Below are positions 46,362 through 55,858 of a stretch of DNA of 64,000 bases, one piece after another. Below the pieces are notes generated by a model. It was not told where the DNA came from. It was given only the letters and a program-made list of their open reading frames with translations, and searched no databases. The DNA is from JANQQC01 sp965262255 (GTDB lineage Bacteria; Pseudomonadota; Alphaproteobacteria; Caulobacterales; Hyphomonadaceae), in contig OZ253505.1 of NCBI GenBank assembly GCA_965262255.1, positions 806,001 to 870,000 on the forward strand, given 5' to 3'. Made by a program: the position numbers and the translations under genes. Positions within the stretch are counted from its first letter, which is position 1, and every line of letters begins with the position of its first letter.

Positions 46362-47506
46362 AAGTTTAGAATTACGTCAATAATCCTATCTTGATCTTGT
46401 GAAAGAAGATAAGGGTGCATAGGCAAGGCAATCACACGACTCGCTTTATCCTCAGAAACTCGCAACTGGTTGGGTTCTCTTGGGTAATCTATCGCGAAAT
46501 CCTGCAGATGAATCGGAACTGGGTAATATACCGCTGTTGGAATACCCTCATCTTGAAGTTTGGCGCGCAATCCATCTCTATCCGAATGTTCAATCACGTA
46601 CTGTGCCCACACTGAAAGACTGTTGGCAGTAGTGAACGGAACCTGCAGCACATTATTTTGTAGTTCCTCTGAGTAACGGTCTGCTATCTTTTGACGGCGT
46701 TCGACTTCTTCTTCAAATATTTTCAATTTCTCTAACAAAATGGCTGCTTGGATAGTGTCAAGTCGCGAATTCATCCCAACTCTTAGAGACAAGTACCGCG
46801 AATCAAACTTAAACTCTCGCTCCTTGAGGTCTGAAGGCATAACTTTTCCGTACATTCTCAACGACTCGACTCGCTCGGCTATACCTTTATCATTAGTGAA
46901 AACAGCACCGCCGTCTCCATAACAACCTAGAGGTTTCGCAGGGAAGAAACTTGTTGTTGCTATATCTGCCCAATGTGTCGGACTTTTTCCATCTAATCTG
47001 CACCCAAATCCTTGAGCATTGTCCGAGATTAGAGTAAGGCCATATTTTTCGGTGACTCGAGATATGGCCTTGTAGTCGGCCGACTGCCCAAACAAATCAA
47101 CGGCGATCACCGCCCTTGGTTTAAGCTGGTTTTTAGAAACCGTGTCTAGGATTGCGTTCTCCAGACTATCAGCGTCCATATTGTAGGTATTTGGATCGAT
47201 GTCTACAAAGACTGGCAACGCACCTAGCCAAGGAATAACTTGAGCAGTCGCCACAAATGTAAAAGAGGGACAAAACACCGCGTCGCCGGGTTTAATCTCT
47301 AAAGCCATCAATGCAAGTGCCAAGGCATCAGTACCGTTGGCGCAAGAAACCGCATAAGAAGCATTACAATACGATGCAAGTTGTTTCTCCAGTTGCTGAA
47401 CTTCAGGGCCAAGAACGTACTGTCCATGCTCAAGTACTCTATTGATCGCTAAATCAATCTCGCCACTAATCTGACGCTGTTGGGCTTTGAGATCAATGAA
47501 TTGCAT
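46358..47506 (-). CDS. DegT/DnrJ/EryC1/StrS-family sugar aminotransferase
   Basis: A 382-residue PLP-dependent aminotransferase acting on nucleotide-linked keto-sugars for surface polysaccharide. Motifs: SCANGTDALALAL in the PLP phosphate-binding part (54-66), DLFGQSADY and SDNAQGFG with the PLP-binding Asp (about 162), and the Schiff-base Lys191 in FFPAKPLGCYGDGGAV. Its length is normal. AAGGAT precedes the ATG. It is divergent from the UDP-glucuronate epimerase-like gene at 47873, and both probably serve the same glycan pathway. Confidence 0.9.
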   Translation of the reverse strand: MQFIDLKAQQRQISGEIDLAINRVLEHGQYVLGPEVQQLEKQLASYCNASYAVSCANGTDALALALMALEIKPGDAVFCPSFTFVATAQVIPWLGALPVFVDIDPNTYNMDADSLENAILDTVSKNQLKPRAVIAVDLFGQSADYKAISRVTEKYGLTLISDNAQGFGCRLDGKSPTHWADIATTSFFPAKPLGCYGDGGAVFTNDKGIAERVESLRMYGKVMPSDLKEREFKFDSRYLSLRVGMNSRLDTIQAAILLEKLKIFEEEVERRQKIADRYSEELQNNVLQVPFTTANSLSVWAQYVIEHSDRDGLRAKLQDEGIPTAVYYPVPIHLQDFAIDYPREPNQLRVSEDKASRVIALPMHPYLLSQDQDRIIDVILNF

Positions 47507-47872
47507 TCAAACTATCCTTGTGAAAGCGGTAATTCAGAAAGAGAAACGACTTTGATTGGCAGGATTGCCAAGGCTGAATTTAGGTAGGAAGTGAACACAA
47601 TCAACACATATTGCGTTACGAATTGTTGTATAGTTTTCTTCCTCATCACCCAACAGATTTGACTTTTGTGTGTAGGCATTGCTCGATCCCGTTTAAGGTT
47701 CGACACGTCAAGCAATTGTCGCTCTGCTAAGTTTTTTGTTTAGCTGAGATTTCCGGATGTCGCGTCGCCCCTATAGCCGGCTACAGAGATTGTGTTTTTG
47801 GTATATAATGCCCCTCATCGTCTTTCCAGTAAACCTTCCCCTCGACAATCTTCGGAGCCTCAGGACTTGTCC
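47507..47872. other. Divergent promoter region of sugar genes
   Basis: 366 bp between the two divergent sugar genes. GTATATAATG (about 47800-47809) resembles a -10 element for the epimerase. No other gene is supported. Confidence 0.45.
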
Positions 47873-48844
47873 ATGAAAATTTTAATCACGGGTCTTGCAG
47901 GATTCATTGGGTTTCATACAGCTCAGCAGCTAAAAAAGGAAGGACACCAAGTCGTTGGAATCGACAACATCAACCCTTACTACTCGGTTGCGCTGAAACA
48001 ACAGCGGCTCAAGCAATTAGGCAGTGAGGTTCGCTTGCATAAAGTGGATATTGCTAACGCTGACCAAATTCATAAGATCATGCAAGAGGAAGAGCCTGAG
48101 GTAGTTGTTCACTTAGCTGCTCAACCAGGTGTACAACACTCGATAAAGAAACCATTTGACTATGCTTCTGCCAATCTTCTTGGCCATCTTTCGATCCTTG
48201 AAGCTTGTCGGTATGCCAATAACTTGTCGCACCTAGTATATGCGTCGTCGTCTTCCATATATGGAGAATCTTCAACCGCCCCGTTCCACGAGTCTGAACC
48301 GGCAAATGATCCGGTGTCGTTATATGGTGCTACAAAACGATGCGACGAACTGATGAGTTCTTCGTACGCACATTTATACGGGTTACGGCAAGTTGGTCTT
48401 AGGTTTTTTACTGTGTATGGCTCTTGGGGACGACCAGACATGGCTTACTGGTTATTTACCCAGAAAATTTTTGACGGAGAAGAGATTGAGATATTCAACA
48501 ATGGAGAGATGCTAAGGGACATCACGCACATATCTGATGTTGTGCGAGGAGTCGTAGCTGCTAGTCTTAACGAACCTTCGTTTGACGAGGGTCAACGTCC
48601 TCACCGAATCTATAATGTTGGAAATTCTCACCCGGAACGCCTGCTAGATATCGTAGAGACTATAGAAACACTTGTCGGTAAACCGGCGAAGAAGGTTTTC
48701 AAGGGCATGCGCGCAGGTGATGTCACACAAACCTACGCTAACATAACAAGGTTTATGAGAGACTACGGATTCAATCCTAAAACTACTATGAAGGACGGGC
48801 TTGCTGAATTTGTGGAATGGTATCGCGACTGGAAGAACAGCTAA
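47873..48844 (+). CDS. NAD-dependent nucleotide-sugar epimerase, UDP-glucuronate 4-epimerase-like
   Basis: A 323-residue short-chain dehydrogenase/reductase. The NAD-binding motif GLAGFIG is at 7-13, then GIDNINPYYSVALKQQRL (29-46), the signature seen in UDP-glucuronate 4-epimerases, HLAAQPGV, the catalytic serine region ASSSSIYG, and the pair Tyr151/Lys155 in LYGATKR. The ATG at 47873 is preferred over the start 81 bases upstream because MKILITG begins exactly at the Rossmann strand. The product would supply UDP-galacturonate for polysaccharide. The UDP-glucuronate assignment rests on the NPYY segment and is less firm than the family. Confidence 0.85.
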   Translation: MKILITGLAGFIGFHTAQQLKKEGHQVVGIDNINPYYSVALKQQRLKQLGSEVRLHKVDIANADQIHKIMQEEEPEVVVHLAAQPGVQHSIKKPFDYASANLLGHLSILEACRYANNLSHLVYASSSSIYGESSTAPFHESEPANDPVSLYGATKRCDELMSSSYAHLYGLRQVGLRFFTVYGSWGRPDMAYWLFTQKIFDGEEIEIFNNGEMLRDITHISDVVRGVVAASLNEPSFDEGQRPHRIYNVGNSHPERLLDIVETIETLVGKPAKKVFKGMRAGDVTQTYANITRFMRDYGFNPKTTMKDGLAEFVEWYRDWKNS

Positions 48845-48965
48845 GACACGTTTCTACTCGTTGAACAAAACAAAGTTGTACTCTTAATCAACTATTGTCT
48901 CTAAACTTCCTCAGATTCCACTTCAGATTTTTCGACTAACAAATTTTTGGAACAAGCCAATATTC

Positions 48966-50591
48966 CTAATCTTCATTTTCTTCATCTAGGTTAGGTAAAG
49001 GGAACTCTTTCAAGAGTTTTCTAAGGTTTACCGACACATCGTCTCGTAAGTCCTCTAATATTGGACTTGTATCTTGATTTGAGGAATCGACCTCGGCAAC
49101 GGCAAACGCCCACAACAGTAAGTCAAAACCCTGCACAGAAATACCATTTGAGGCGGCGTTCAGGTATACTTTCTTATAGAATTCGTGATTCTTGTTTATA
49201 TGAACGCAAGTTACGTGTCCTTCTTCCCCGGCGCTTTTCAACACTGGTTCCCACAAATGTCCGTCGGTTATCGTGTCCACTGCGTCGACATGCACTTTCT
49301 TTGGATTTACGTTATTCTCGACAGGATGATGTACACGAATGTTTGGTCCCATTTTGTTTGTTATTTCTGCACTTTGCTTGTCGACATCAACCTTTCTCAC
49401 GCGGGGCTTACGAACTTTAGGCGTATTCGATATACTGGTATTCGCGAGTGAATGATCTACGCTTTTATCTGCCGCCTTTCTGTGTTCAATCCTCTTGTTC
49501 CTTTGCTCCGCTTCATACTTAATTGATACAAGTTTTTCCCGAAGTACGTCTTCTAAATCAGAATCAATTTGAATTCGTGACTTTTTCACATCCACAAAAA
49601 ACACATCATCTAGTTCATGTCCGAAGTCAAATTCTACTCTTAACTGAATCAAGTGGCCGTGTATTCTGAATATTCCTAACCAACCTCCTTGATTGATTAA
49701 TCTACCTTCTCGATAGATGTAGAAGCCCTGATTCTTGTATGTCATCCGTGCATGCTTGCGTTCTTCAAGTGACATCGTCAGGCTGTTCGGAAGTATCCAA
49801 GCCTTGATTCTAGCCGTGCCAATTACCTCTGAAAGGTCGACTTCGTTTACAAAATCGATTTTCTGATCTTCTTTTGACAACATCTGTTCAGAACGATCTA
49901 CTTTGAACGGATTCCACGCTTCAACTGGTTCACCATTCACAAAAATTGAAATGTTCTGACTTCGTTCGTCCGATTGATCTATGAATCGATGATAAGTTGT
50001 TCCTAGGAATTTGATCAAATTGCTTCGAAGAGTTTTAACCGCTGATTGATCATTTTTTCTAGATCGGATTAGTTGACGTTCTTTTAACATTCGGTCACAG
50101 TTCGACCATATCACGAGAGTTCCAATATCGCCGCACAAATTCTCCCAATTTTCTCGTTCGGAAGGTTCGATAGGATCTTGTAGCATTTCCCACTTGTTGA
50201 CCCTTTCAATATGTTCTAGATCCCAACAAAGCTTCTCAAGAGAGCCATAACTAGAGTCCCTAGAAATGACCGTCAGTTTTTTACAGATCGAAGTTGAAGC
50301 GGTTTTCAGGCCTAACCCGAACTTTCCCAAGCTACTGGGATCTTTTCGCTTCGGTGCCCCGTAGCGCATGGCATCATAGAGTGTTGACCGACTCATCCCA
50401 TGTCCATTGTCTCCGATGTAGACGGACTTGTCGCCGGATGCGCTCATTTCAATGTCGATCATTATGGTATCAGCATTGGCGGCGATTGAGTTGTCGACAA
50501 TGTCGGCGACTGCCGTATTGAAATCGTAACCTGTATCTCTAAGGCCGCTGATTAGCCGAGATGCGTCCGGTTCATTGATCATGTTGCTCAT
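48966..50591 (-). CDS. GHKL-type ATPase (HATPase_c_3-like), unknown role
   Basis: A 541-residue protein with an N-terminal GHKL ATP-binding fold. The N box reads DIVDNSIAANA, the G1 box DNGHGM, and the G2 box GKFGLGLKTAS. This is the arrangement of MutL/Hsp90/MORC-like ATPases rather than histidine kinases, as no phosphoacceptor His domain is present. The middle has an S5-like region, and residues 365-450 form a basic linker (KVRKPRVRKVD). The C-terminal about 90 residues are unique, containing HINKNHEFYKKVY. It stands alone on the minus strand. Similar proteins occur in phage-defence and DNA-repair contexts, but no partner gene identifies its system here. Confidence 0.8.
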   Translation of the reverse strand: MSNMINEPDASRLISGLRDTGYDFNTAVADIVDNSIAANADTIMIDIEMSASGDKSVYIGDNGHGMSRSTLYDAMRYGAPKRKDPSSLGKFGLGLKTASTSICKKLTVISRDSSYGSLEKLCWDLEHIERVNKWEMLQDPIEPSERENWENLCGDIGTLVIWSNCDRMLKERQLIRSRKNDQSAVKTLRSNLIKFLGTTYHRFIDQSDERSQNISIFVNGEPVEAWNPFKVDRSEQMLSKEDQKIDFVNEVDLSEVIGTARIKAWILPNSLTMSLEERKHARMTYKNQGFYIYREGRLINQGGWLGIFRIHGHLIQLRVEFDFGHELDDVFFVDVKKSRIQIDSDLEDVLREKLVSIKYEAEQRNKRIEHRKAADKSVDHSLANTSISNTPKVRKPRVRKVDVDKQSAEITNKMGPNIRVHHPVENNVNPKKVHVDAVDTITDGHLWEPVLKSAGEEGHVTCVHINKNHEFYKKVYLNAASNGISVQGFDLLLWAFAVAEVDSSNQDTSPILEDLRDDVSVNLRKLLKEFPLPNLDEENED

Positions 50592-51312
50592 AGTGTTGCT
50601 CTAGGAAGGAGGAAGGAAAATTCATACAATCATATCTCTTTACATTGTCTAGATCGTAGGTGTCAACAACATTTTTTAAGATATTGGAGAGTTTTTTCTC
50701 TTGATCGGTAGCCAATTACAATAGTTTGTGCCAAGATTTACAGAACGAAACGGCCAGTAGGTATAGCGGACATATAGATTGACATCATACCTAGCTGGCA
50801 CGATAACTGATTTTGAGGACTCTTTTTAGTTGCTATAAGTTTGTCCTGTTAAAAAGCACAACTTTTAAATTTTTCCGAATGAAAACAGTTGCGACAGAAA
50901 GCTTCACTTACTTCGAACAATATCCAGTTGCTATGTTTAACCTAAATCCGTATCCTTTTCTAGTATCCGAACCCTACGCTAATTGACTCGACTAAGAGGT
51001 AGTCCTAAATGTTTGAAAATGTTCATTTAATTCTGGAACACATTCAGTTAGAACCCCGAATACAGTAATTTTAAACTGTCGACGACCAAACAACTTACTA
51101 ACCTCAATTGTCATTATGTTCACAAACATGCACATTTATTTTTTTACCAAAACGAATATGTATTCCTATGAACTCTTTAAATCTCAACAAGTTATATTCT
51201 CTTCTTGTGAATATAAATCTTGCTTCTGAATGTCGAAAAATTAAAATTTTAGTAGATTCTGTTCTGTACGAGACTAATTTAATGCAAAATGCTCAGCGTA
51301 GTTTCATAAGGC
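50592..51312. other. No supported gene
   Basis: 721 bp upstream of the GHKL gene. Only short frames occur, and no repeats or RNA genes are recognised. The strong A+T content near 50660 and 51100 may include promoters. Confidence 0.45.
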
Positions 51313-52122
51313 TTAAAATTTCATTTTTAGTTGATCATCCTTTCGAATAATTGAATGAAGGTTTTTGTATCTACCCAAACTCTCGTGTCTTTTGCTCCAA
51401 TAGACTGTTTCAACGTCGTAATGAGATAGAACTTCTCCGAAACGACTTTGGTTTGAATTCTTGGAGTCGTTGATTAAAGCGATTATCTGGGTGTCCGACG
51501 ATTTTTCTTTTGCAATATCGATAGTCGTGAACACTATCTGACGGGCTATATCTATTGAAGGTTTATTCACCAACTTGATCATTTGGGGATGATTGTTCGC
51601 CTCTGGGATCAATGTGAACTCGAAAGAATGTTTCAAACCCGATTTTCCGATAATATCCTTACTTCCATAAAATTCGAAATTGTTCTTTCTCAGCCAATCC
51701 TCAACACTTGGCTGAAAATTCGAAGGACGTATAGGTTGTGCCAATATCGATAGTTCGCTCACAGCGAGAATCGCTTGTATCAATCTATTTAATCTTATCC
51801 CAAAATTATCTGATGTCGCTTCTACTCTCAGGATGTAATCATCATTTGTTACCCCAAACCCAATAATTGCCGAACGTAACAACTCTCGGCGTTTCCGAGT
51901 CTTAAACTCCATGCCACAAGATTTTAGGTCGTCTATAGTTTCTCCCTCATCGGATAAAATGTAGTTATCGCCGTTCTTGGTAAGATAAATTTGGACATAA
52001 TCATTGTGACAATTGAGAAACGGTAGATCTATCTCAACCGCATCATCCAAAATATTAAAAGAGGTGTTGTCAGCGATCCAATTTCGGTGACTTTCCAATA
52101 GATCCATAACTTCTTGTTTCAT
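51313..52122 (-). CDS. DUF1828/DUF1829-like protein (copy 1)
   Basis: A 269-residue protein whose N-terminal half matches the DUF1828 pattern (YVQIYLTKNGDNYILSDEGE, TIDDLKSCGMEF, then RRELLRSAIIGFGVTN), and whose C-terminal half (GLKHSFEFTLIPE, ARQIVFTTIDIAKE) would be DUF1829. A paralog of the same length lies at 52667. Such proteins are found in prophages and mobile islands and have no established function. The start at 52122 has only a weak ribosome-binding site. Confidence 0.7.
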   Translation of the reverse strand: MKQEVMDLLESHRNWIADNTSFNILDDAVEIDLPFLNCHNDYVQIYLTKNGDNYILSDEGETIDDLKSCGMEFKTRKRRELLRSAIIGFGVTNDDYILRVEATSDNFGIRLNRLIQAILAVSELSILAQPIRPSNFQPSVEDWLRKNNFEFYGSKDIIGKSGLKHSFEFTLIPEANNHPQMIKLVNKPSIDIARQIVFTTIDIAKEKSSDTQIIALINDSKNSNQSRFGEVLSHYDVETVYWSKRHESLGRYKNLHSIIRKDDQLKMKF

Positions 52123-52666
52123 TTTTCAATACCTGAATAATGGGGTGATTGATAGATTACAACACTATAGGATTTCGCGCAAGGTTGTAGAGGATCCTGC
52201 AAACTCATTCTAAACGCCAAACATATTCTCTAATGGTTTGATCTCCATTTGCAAACAAACGGAATCATTCTCTCATACGGTTTCACTTTTCGAAGTAACC
52301 GGTTAAGTTTGTTGAGATTGTCTTTCTCTTCCTATCGCTAACGTTATGAATCATATGTAATTTGGGGTGTGGGTGGTAATCGAATTGAGTTCGTTATCGT
52401 TTAGAACTATCGCTCCTTACCGTACTGAAAGTTTTCATTAACAGGATTGCTCTCTCCGATACCAACTCAGGACATCAAAATATGGCTATCTGTCTATAGA
52501 CCTTCAGTGAAAATTGCTTAGGTGGCACGAAAATTTTTTCTACTATGTTTACTTTCAATATTCGAGTAAGTTGCAAACTCCGATTATGATTGACCGCTTA
52601 TCGCAGAGAGGAGATGCTTCCAATTGCTCAATGACAAAAAGTCATGGAATGTCGAAATCGTCAGTT
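52123..52666. other. No supported gene
   Basis: 544 bp between the two DUF1828-like paralogs, with no frame resembling a protein. Confidence 0.45.
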
Positions 52667-53437
52667 TTATGAAGTCACTAGGACTCGATCAAGAACTTCA
52701 TTACGCCGACTCCAAGGTACTGGAGTGATTTCATACCGCGACAGAACCTCGTCTATTCTGCGCGGAATCTCTTGATGGTAGTCATTCAATATAGCAAATG
52801 CCTGAGAATCTGAAAAATGCTGTTCTCTTGTATCAATCCACGAAAAGACTAGATTGCGGGCCGCCTCTGTTGTCGGACTATTGATAGCCTTGAACACTTG
52901 TTTCGAGTTTTTTCTACCCTCAGAAACGGTAAAATGAAATGAATGCTCGAGACCGGACTTACCTAAGATTTTTTTGCTTTCACTGAACTTCGCAAAATTT
53001 TCCTTCAGCCAACTCAAAACATTCAACCTAAAATTAGTCGTGCTGACCGGTTTAGACAGAATATGTAGATCATTAACAGAAAGAATAGCTTGCACCATAT
53101 TGTTCAGAGCGCAACCGAAATCTTCTCGGGAAGTTCTCACTTTCAATTCACCGTTAACGTAAGACACCCCAAATCCCGATATGGCCTCATTCAAGATTCT
53201 TTTGCGTCTCAGAGTAGTTATCTCAAAACCTCCAAAGCTAAGATCGTCTATTGTTTCCCCATAATCGGACAAAACATAGTCATCCTTATCTTTCGATAAG
53301 TAAATGCAAATAAAATCGTTGTGTCGATTTAAGAACGGAAGACCTATTTCCACATCTTCTCCTAGTTGAGTAATAAATGTATTACTCGCAAGCCAATCAC
53401 GATGGCTCTTGATTAGATTGGTAGCTTCGCGTAGCAT
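52667..53437 (-). CDS. DUF1828/DUF1829-like protein (copy 2)
   Basis: A 256-residue paralog of the protein at 51313-52122, with the same blocks: SHRDWLASN, FICIYLSKDKDDYVLSDYGE, TIDDLSFGGFE, RRKRILNEAISGFGVS, and the C-terminal GLEHSFHFTVSEG and ARNLVFSWIDT. ATG 53437 with AAGGA in front was chosen, since it aligns with copy 1; a GTG at 53452 overlapping the upstream gene's stop is the alternative. It is closely coupled to the gene at 53449, probably co-transcribed. Confidence 0.7.
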   Translation of the reverse strand: MLREATNLIKSHRDWLASNTFITQLGEDVEIGLPFLNRHNDFICIYLSKDKDDYVLSDYGETIDDLSFGGFEITTLRRKRILNEAISGFGVSYVNGELKVRTSREDFGCALNNMVQAILSVNDLHILSKPVSTTNFRLNVLSWLKENFAKFSESKKILGKSGLEHSFHFTVSEGRKNSKQVFKAINSPTTEAARNLVFSWIDTREQHFSDSQAFAILNDYHQEIPRRIDEVLSRYEITPVPWSRRNEVLDRVLVTS

Positions 53438-53448
53438 TATATTTTCCT

Positions 53449-53802
53449 TCACATGATGATTGGAATATCTACAACATTACAATACTTCAAGAATTCTCGC
53501 AATGTTCGTCTCTTATCCTTGAATTCGCTGAATACGGTTGTCGGAGCTTTCTTTGCCCATTTATCGTTGAAACCCTCCACATATCGATGTAGATGGCTAC
53601 CATAAACATACTCACTATCGGGGTTTTTGTGAGGAACGATGACATTGTAGTCCAACCGAAACAACACCGCTTTACCCATACGAAGCTGGTTAGTTCCCTG
53701 ATCTGTATTTGGATTTCTCTTACAAATAACGTCTAAATCAAAATTCCCTTTGGGTTCAATTGATACTAGTTCTAGCGTCTGTTTGATGATGTGATCTGGC
53801 AT
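53449..53802 (-). CDS. Hypothetical partner of the DUF1828-like gene
   Basis: A 117-residue soluble protein of unrecognised family. It has an N-terminal strand-rich segment (LELVSIEPKGNFDLDVI), a middle LFRLDYNVIVPHKN, and HLHRYVEGFNDKWAKKAP near residue 70-85. Its stop lies next to, or overlapping, the start of the DUF1828-like gene, the tight coupling typical of two-gene mobile modules such as toxin-antitoxin pairs. That function is a guess. Confidence 0.6.
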   Translation of the reverse strand: MPDHIIKQTLELVSIEPKGNFDLDVICKRNPNTDQGTNQLRMGKAVLFRLDYNVIVPHKNPDSEYVYGSHLHRYVEGFNDKWAKKAPTTVFSEFKDKRRTLREFLKYCNVVDIPIIM

Positions 53803-53935
53803 AGATATCGGGGAATGGTCTACAAAGAATTTTTCTGCAGATATATATTGTTTGTTCCGCCACTGCCTGAGTAGGCCATTCCCTCTCCATAATTCACTTC
53901 CGAAACCGAGTGTCTTCTCACAAATTTCCGCTCAT

Positions 53936-54256
53936 CTAGACTCTATTCATCTTACTCAAAACAATGTTCAAGACCTTCCTTGGAATAAACCTCTTAATCT
54001 TGGGAAACCTATCGAGTAGACGAACCATCAAATGTTGTCCCCAAGGAGAACGCGTTAGGACGAACACACCCACAAGGGCTATAGGTAACCCTATTGGTAA
54101 CAAAGGAGTAAGAATCCCGACCACAAATCCGAACAGAATTATGAACAGTCCTGCGAACGCTACCAACACACCGAAACTCCACGCTACGAGCCGACGGATA
54201 GACATCGTAGCTGTTTGAGAGTTTCTAAACACCCTTCTCAAAATTCGAAAGTTCAC
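53936..54256 (-). CDS. Small membrane protein
   Basis: A 106-residue protein with two hydrophobic segments (about 28-50 and 52-72, with a Gly-Leu-Pro-rich turn LPIGLPIALVG), and a basic C-terminal amphipathic end (RFPKIKRFIPRKV). The start is GTG 54256; the downstream ATG 54205 is possible. The layout resembles small two-helix transmembrane proteins common in gammaproteobacteria. It sits just after the gcv operon. No function can be given. Confidence 0.6.
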   Translation of the reverse strand: MNFRILRRVFRNSQTATMSIRRLVAWSFGVLVAFAGLFIILFGFVVGILTPLLPIGLPIALVGVFVLTRSPWGQHLMVRLLDRFPKIKRFIPRKVLNIVLSKMNRV

Positions 54257-54301
54257 TTTGTTTTTTCGACCTGTTCTAAAAGTGAGACAGTTACTTCTAC
54301 T

Positions 54302-55858
54302 TTATACACTTGTATCCATCCAACGTAACTTCGGTTTGCGTGCCGCCGCTGTTTCGTCTAATCTTTTTATCGGAGCCAGATACGGCGACAGCTTTAGACC
54401 TATATCACCCGATTTAGCGCGTTTTGCAACACTTTTCAGAGCTGTACAAAACCGATCGAGTTCTGCTTTACTCTCCGTTTCTGTCGGCTCCACTAACATT
54501 GCTCCATGAACAGCCAAAGGAAAGTACACAGTCATCGGATGATATCCCTCATCAATCAGCGCCTTGGCTAAATCAATAGTTTCAATACCATCGCCAATAA
54601 ACTGATCAGAGAATAAGGCTTCGTGCATACAATACCCTTCAAAAGCGGGAGTCATTTCACCTTTTAGCTTAGCTAGTAGATAGTTTGCGTTGAGAACAGC
54701 ATCCTCCGAGACTTGCTTCAAACCATCCGCGCCATGACTTAGAATATACGATAATGCGCGAACAAACATACCCATCTGACCATGAAATGCCACCATCCTA
54801 CCGAAACTTTCCGCCATACTTCCTGTATTCTCTTCGATCAACCTAAAATTGGAACCTGTTTTCTCTATCGCGGGAATCGGCGCAAACTCCGCCAGAGCCT
54901 TTGAAAGCACGGTCGGCCCAGCACCTGGTCCTCCTCCGCCATGGGGCGTAGAAAACGTTTTGTGGAGATTAATGTGCATCGCATCGATTCCAAGATCGCC
55001 TGGCCTAACGCGACCTACCAACGCATTGAAATTTGCACCGTCACAATAAAAGTACCCACCAGCCGAGTGAATCTTCTCAGCGATTTCAATAATCTTTGAT
55101 TCAAATAATCCGCACGTATTTGGATTTGTAAGCATGATCCCCGCGACATCGTCACTGACCTCTAGTTTCTTAGTGAAATCTTCCATATTTACCTGCCCGT
55201 TTTCGTCGGCAGAAATTTCGTCTACAAGAAATCCGCATTGTTTAGCGGTCGCTGGGTTAGTTCCGTGGGCCGAAGACGGGACAAGAACACGTTTCCGACT
55301 TTCTAACTCGCCGCGAGAATTGAGAGCACTTCGGATCGCCAACATTCCGCACAGTTCCCCATGCGCGCCTGCCTTCGGACTCATCGCTATTGCTGGCATT
55401 CCAGTAAGCGTTTTCAGTAAATCAGCTAGTTCCCAAATTAGTTCTAATGCGCCCTGCACCGATTCTTGGGGTTGCATGGGATGAATATCTGCAAAACCCG
55501 GAAGTCGCGCCATCTTCTCGTTCAAGCGTGGATTGTGCTTCATAGTACAAGAGCCGAGCGGAAACACACCTAAATCGATCGCATAATTCCTTTGTGACAG
55601 CCTGATGTAATGCCGAACTGCCTGCGGTTCCGAAAGTCCTGGTAACCCACAGGGCTTTCGCCTTCGGGCATTTCCTAAGCGATCCGTGTGGTTGGTTGCC
55701 TTTGGTAAATCTACTCCTGTCTGTTCAGTGGATCCGATCTCAAAAATCAAATCTTCCCGTTGAAGCAGACCTCTAGAACCCGATACAGTTCCTAACGGCA
55801 ACGAAACAATTTTTTCGGAATCATCTACCGAAAAATCACGAAACTCCTCATCAATCAT
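54302..55858 (-). CDS. gcvPB: Glycine dehydrogenase (P protein) subunit 2
   Basis: The C-terminal-half subunit (518 residues) of the split P protein, which decarboxylates glycine with PLP and passes the aminomethyl group to the lipoyl arm of GcvH. The Schiff-base Lys300 stands in NLHKTF followed by the Gly-rich GGGGPG. Other family segments are PLGSCTMKHNP, SAHGTNPA and DGANFNA. Its start overlaps the gcvPA stop (ATGA), so both are co-translated. It is the last gene of the gcvT-H-PA-PB operon and is controlled by the upstream glycine riboswitch. Confidence 0.97.
   Translation of the reverse strand: MIDEEFRDFSVDDSEKIVSLPLGTVSGSRGLLQREDLIFEIGSTEQTGVDLPKATNHTDRLGNARRRKPCGLPGLSEPQAVRHYIRLSQRNYAIDLGVFPLGSCTMKHNPRLNEKMARLPGFADIHPMQPQESVQGALELIWELADLLKTLTGMPAIAMSPKAGAHGELCGMLAIRSALNSRGELESRKRVLVPSSAHGTNPATAKQCGFLVDEISADENGQVNMEDFTKKLEVSDDVAGIMLTNPNTCGLFESKIIEIAEKIHSAGGYFYCDGANFNALVGRVRPGDLGIDAMHINLHKTFSTPHGGGGPGAGPTVLSKALAEFAPIPAIEKTGSNFRLIEENTGSMAESFGRMVAFHGQMGMFVRALSYILSHGADGLKQVSEDAVLNANYLLAKLKGEMTPAFEGYCMHEALFSDQFIGDGIETIDLAKALIDEGYHPMTVYFPLAVHGAMLVEPTETESKAELDRFCTALKSVAKRAKSGDIGLKLSPYLAPIKRLDETAAARKPKLRWMDTSV

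Noticed and set aside
51108..51350. 80-codon + strand frame upstream of the DUF1828-like gene's 3' end
   Set aside because: Unusual composition, overlap with the real minus-strand gene and no family resemblance.
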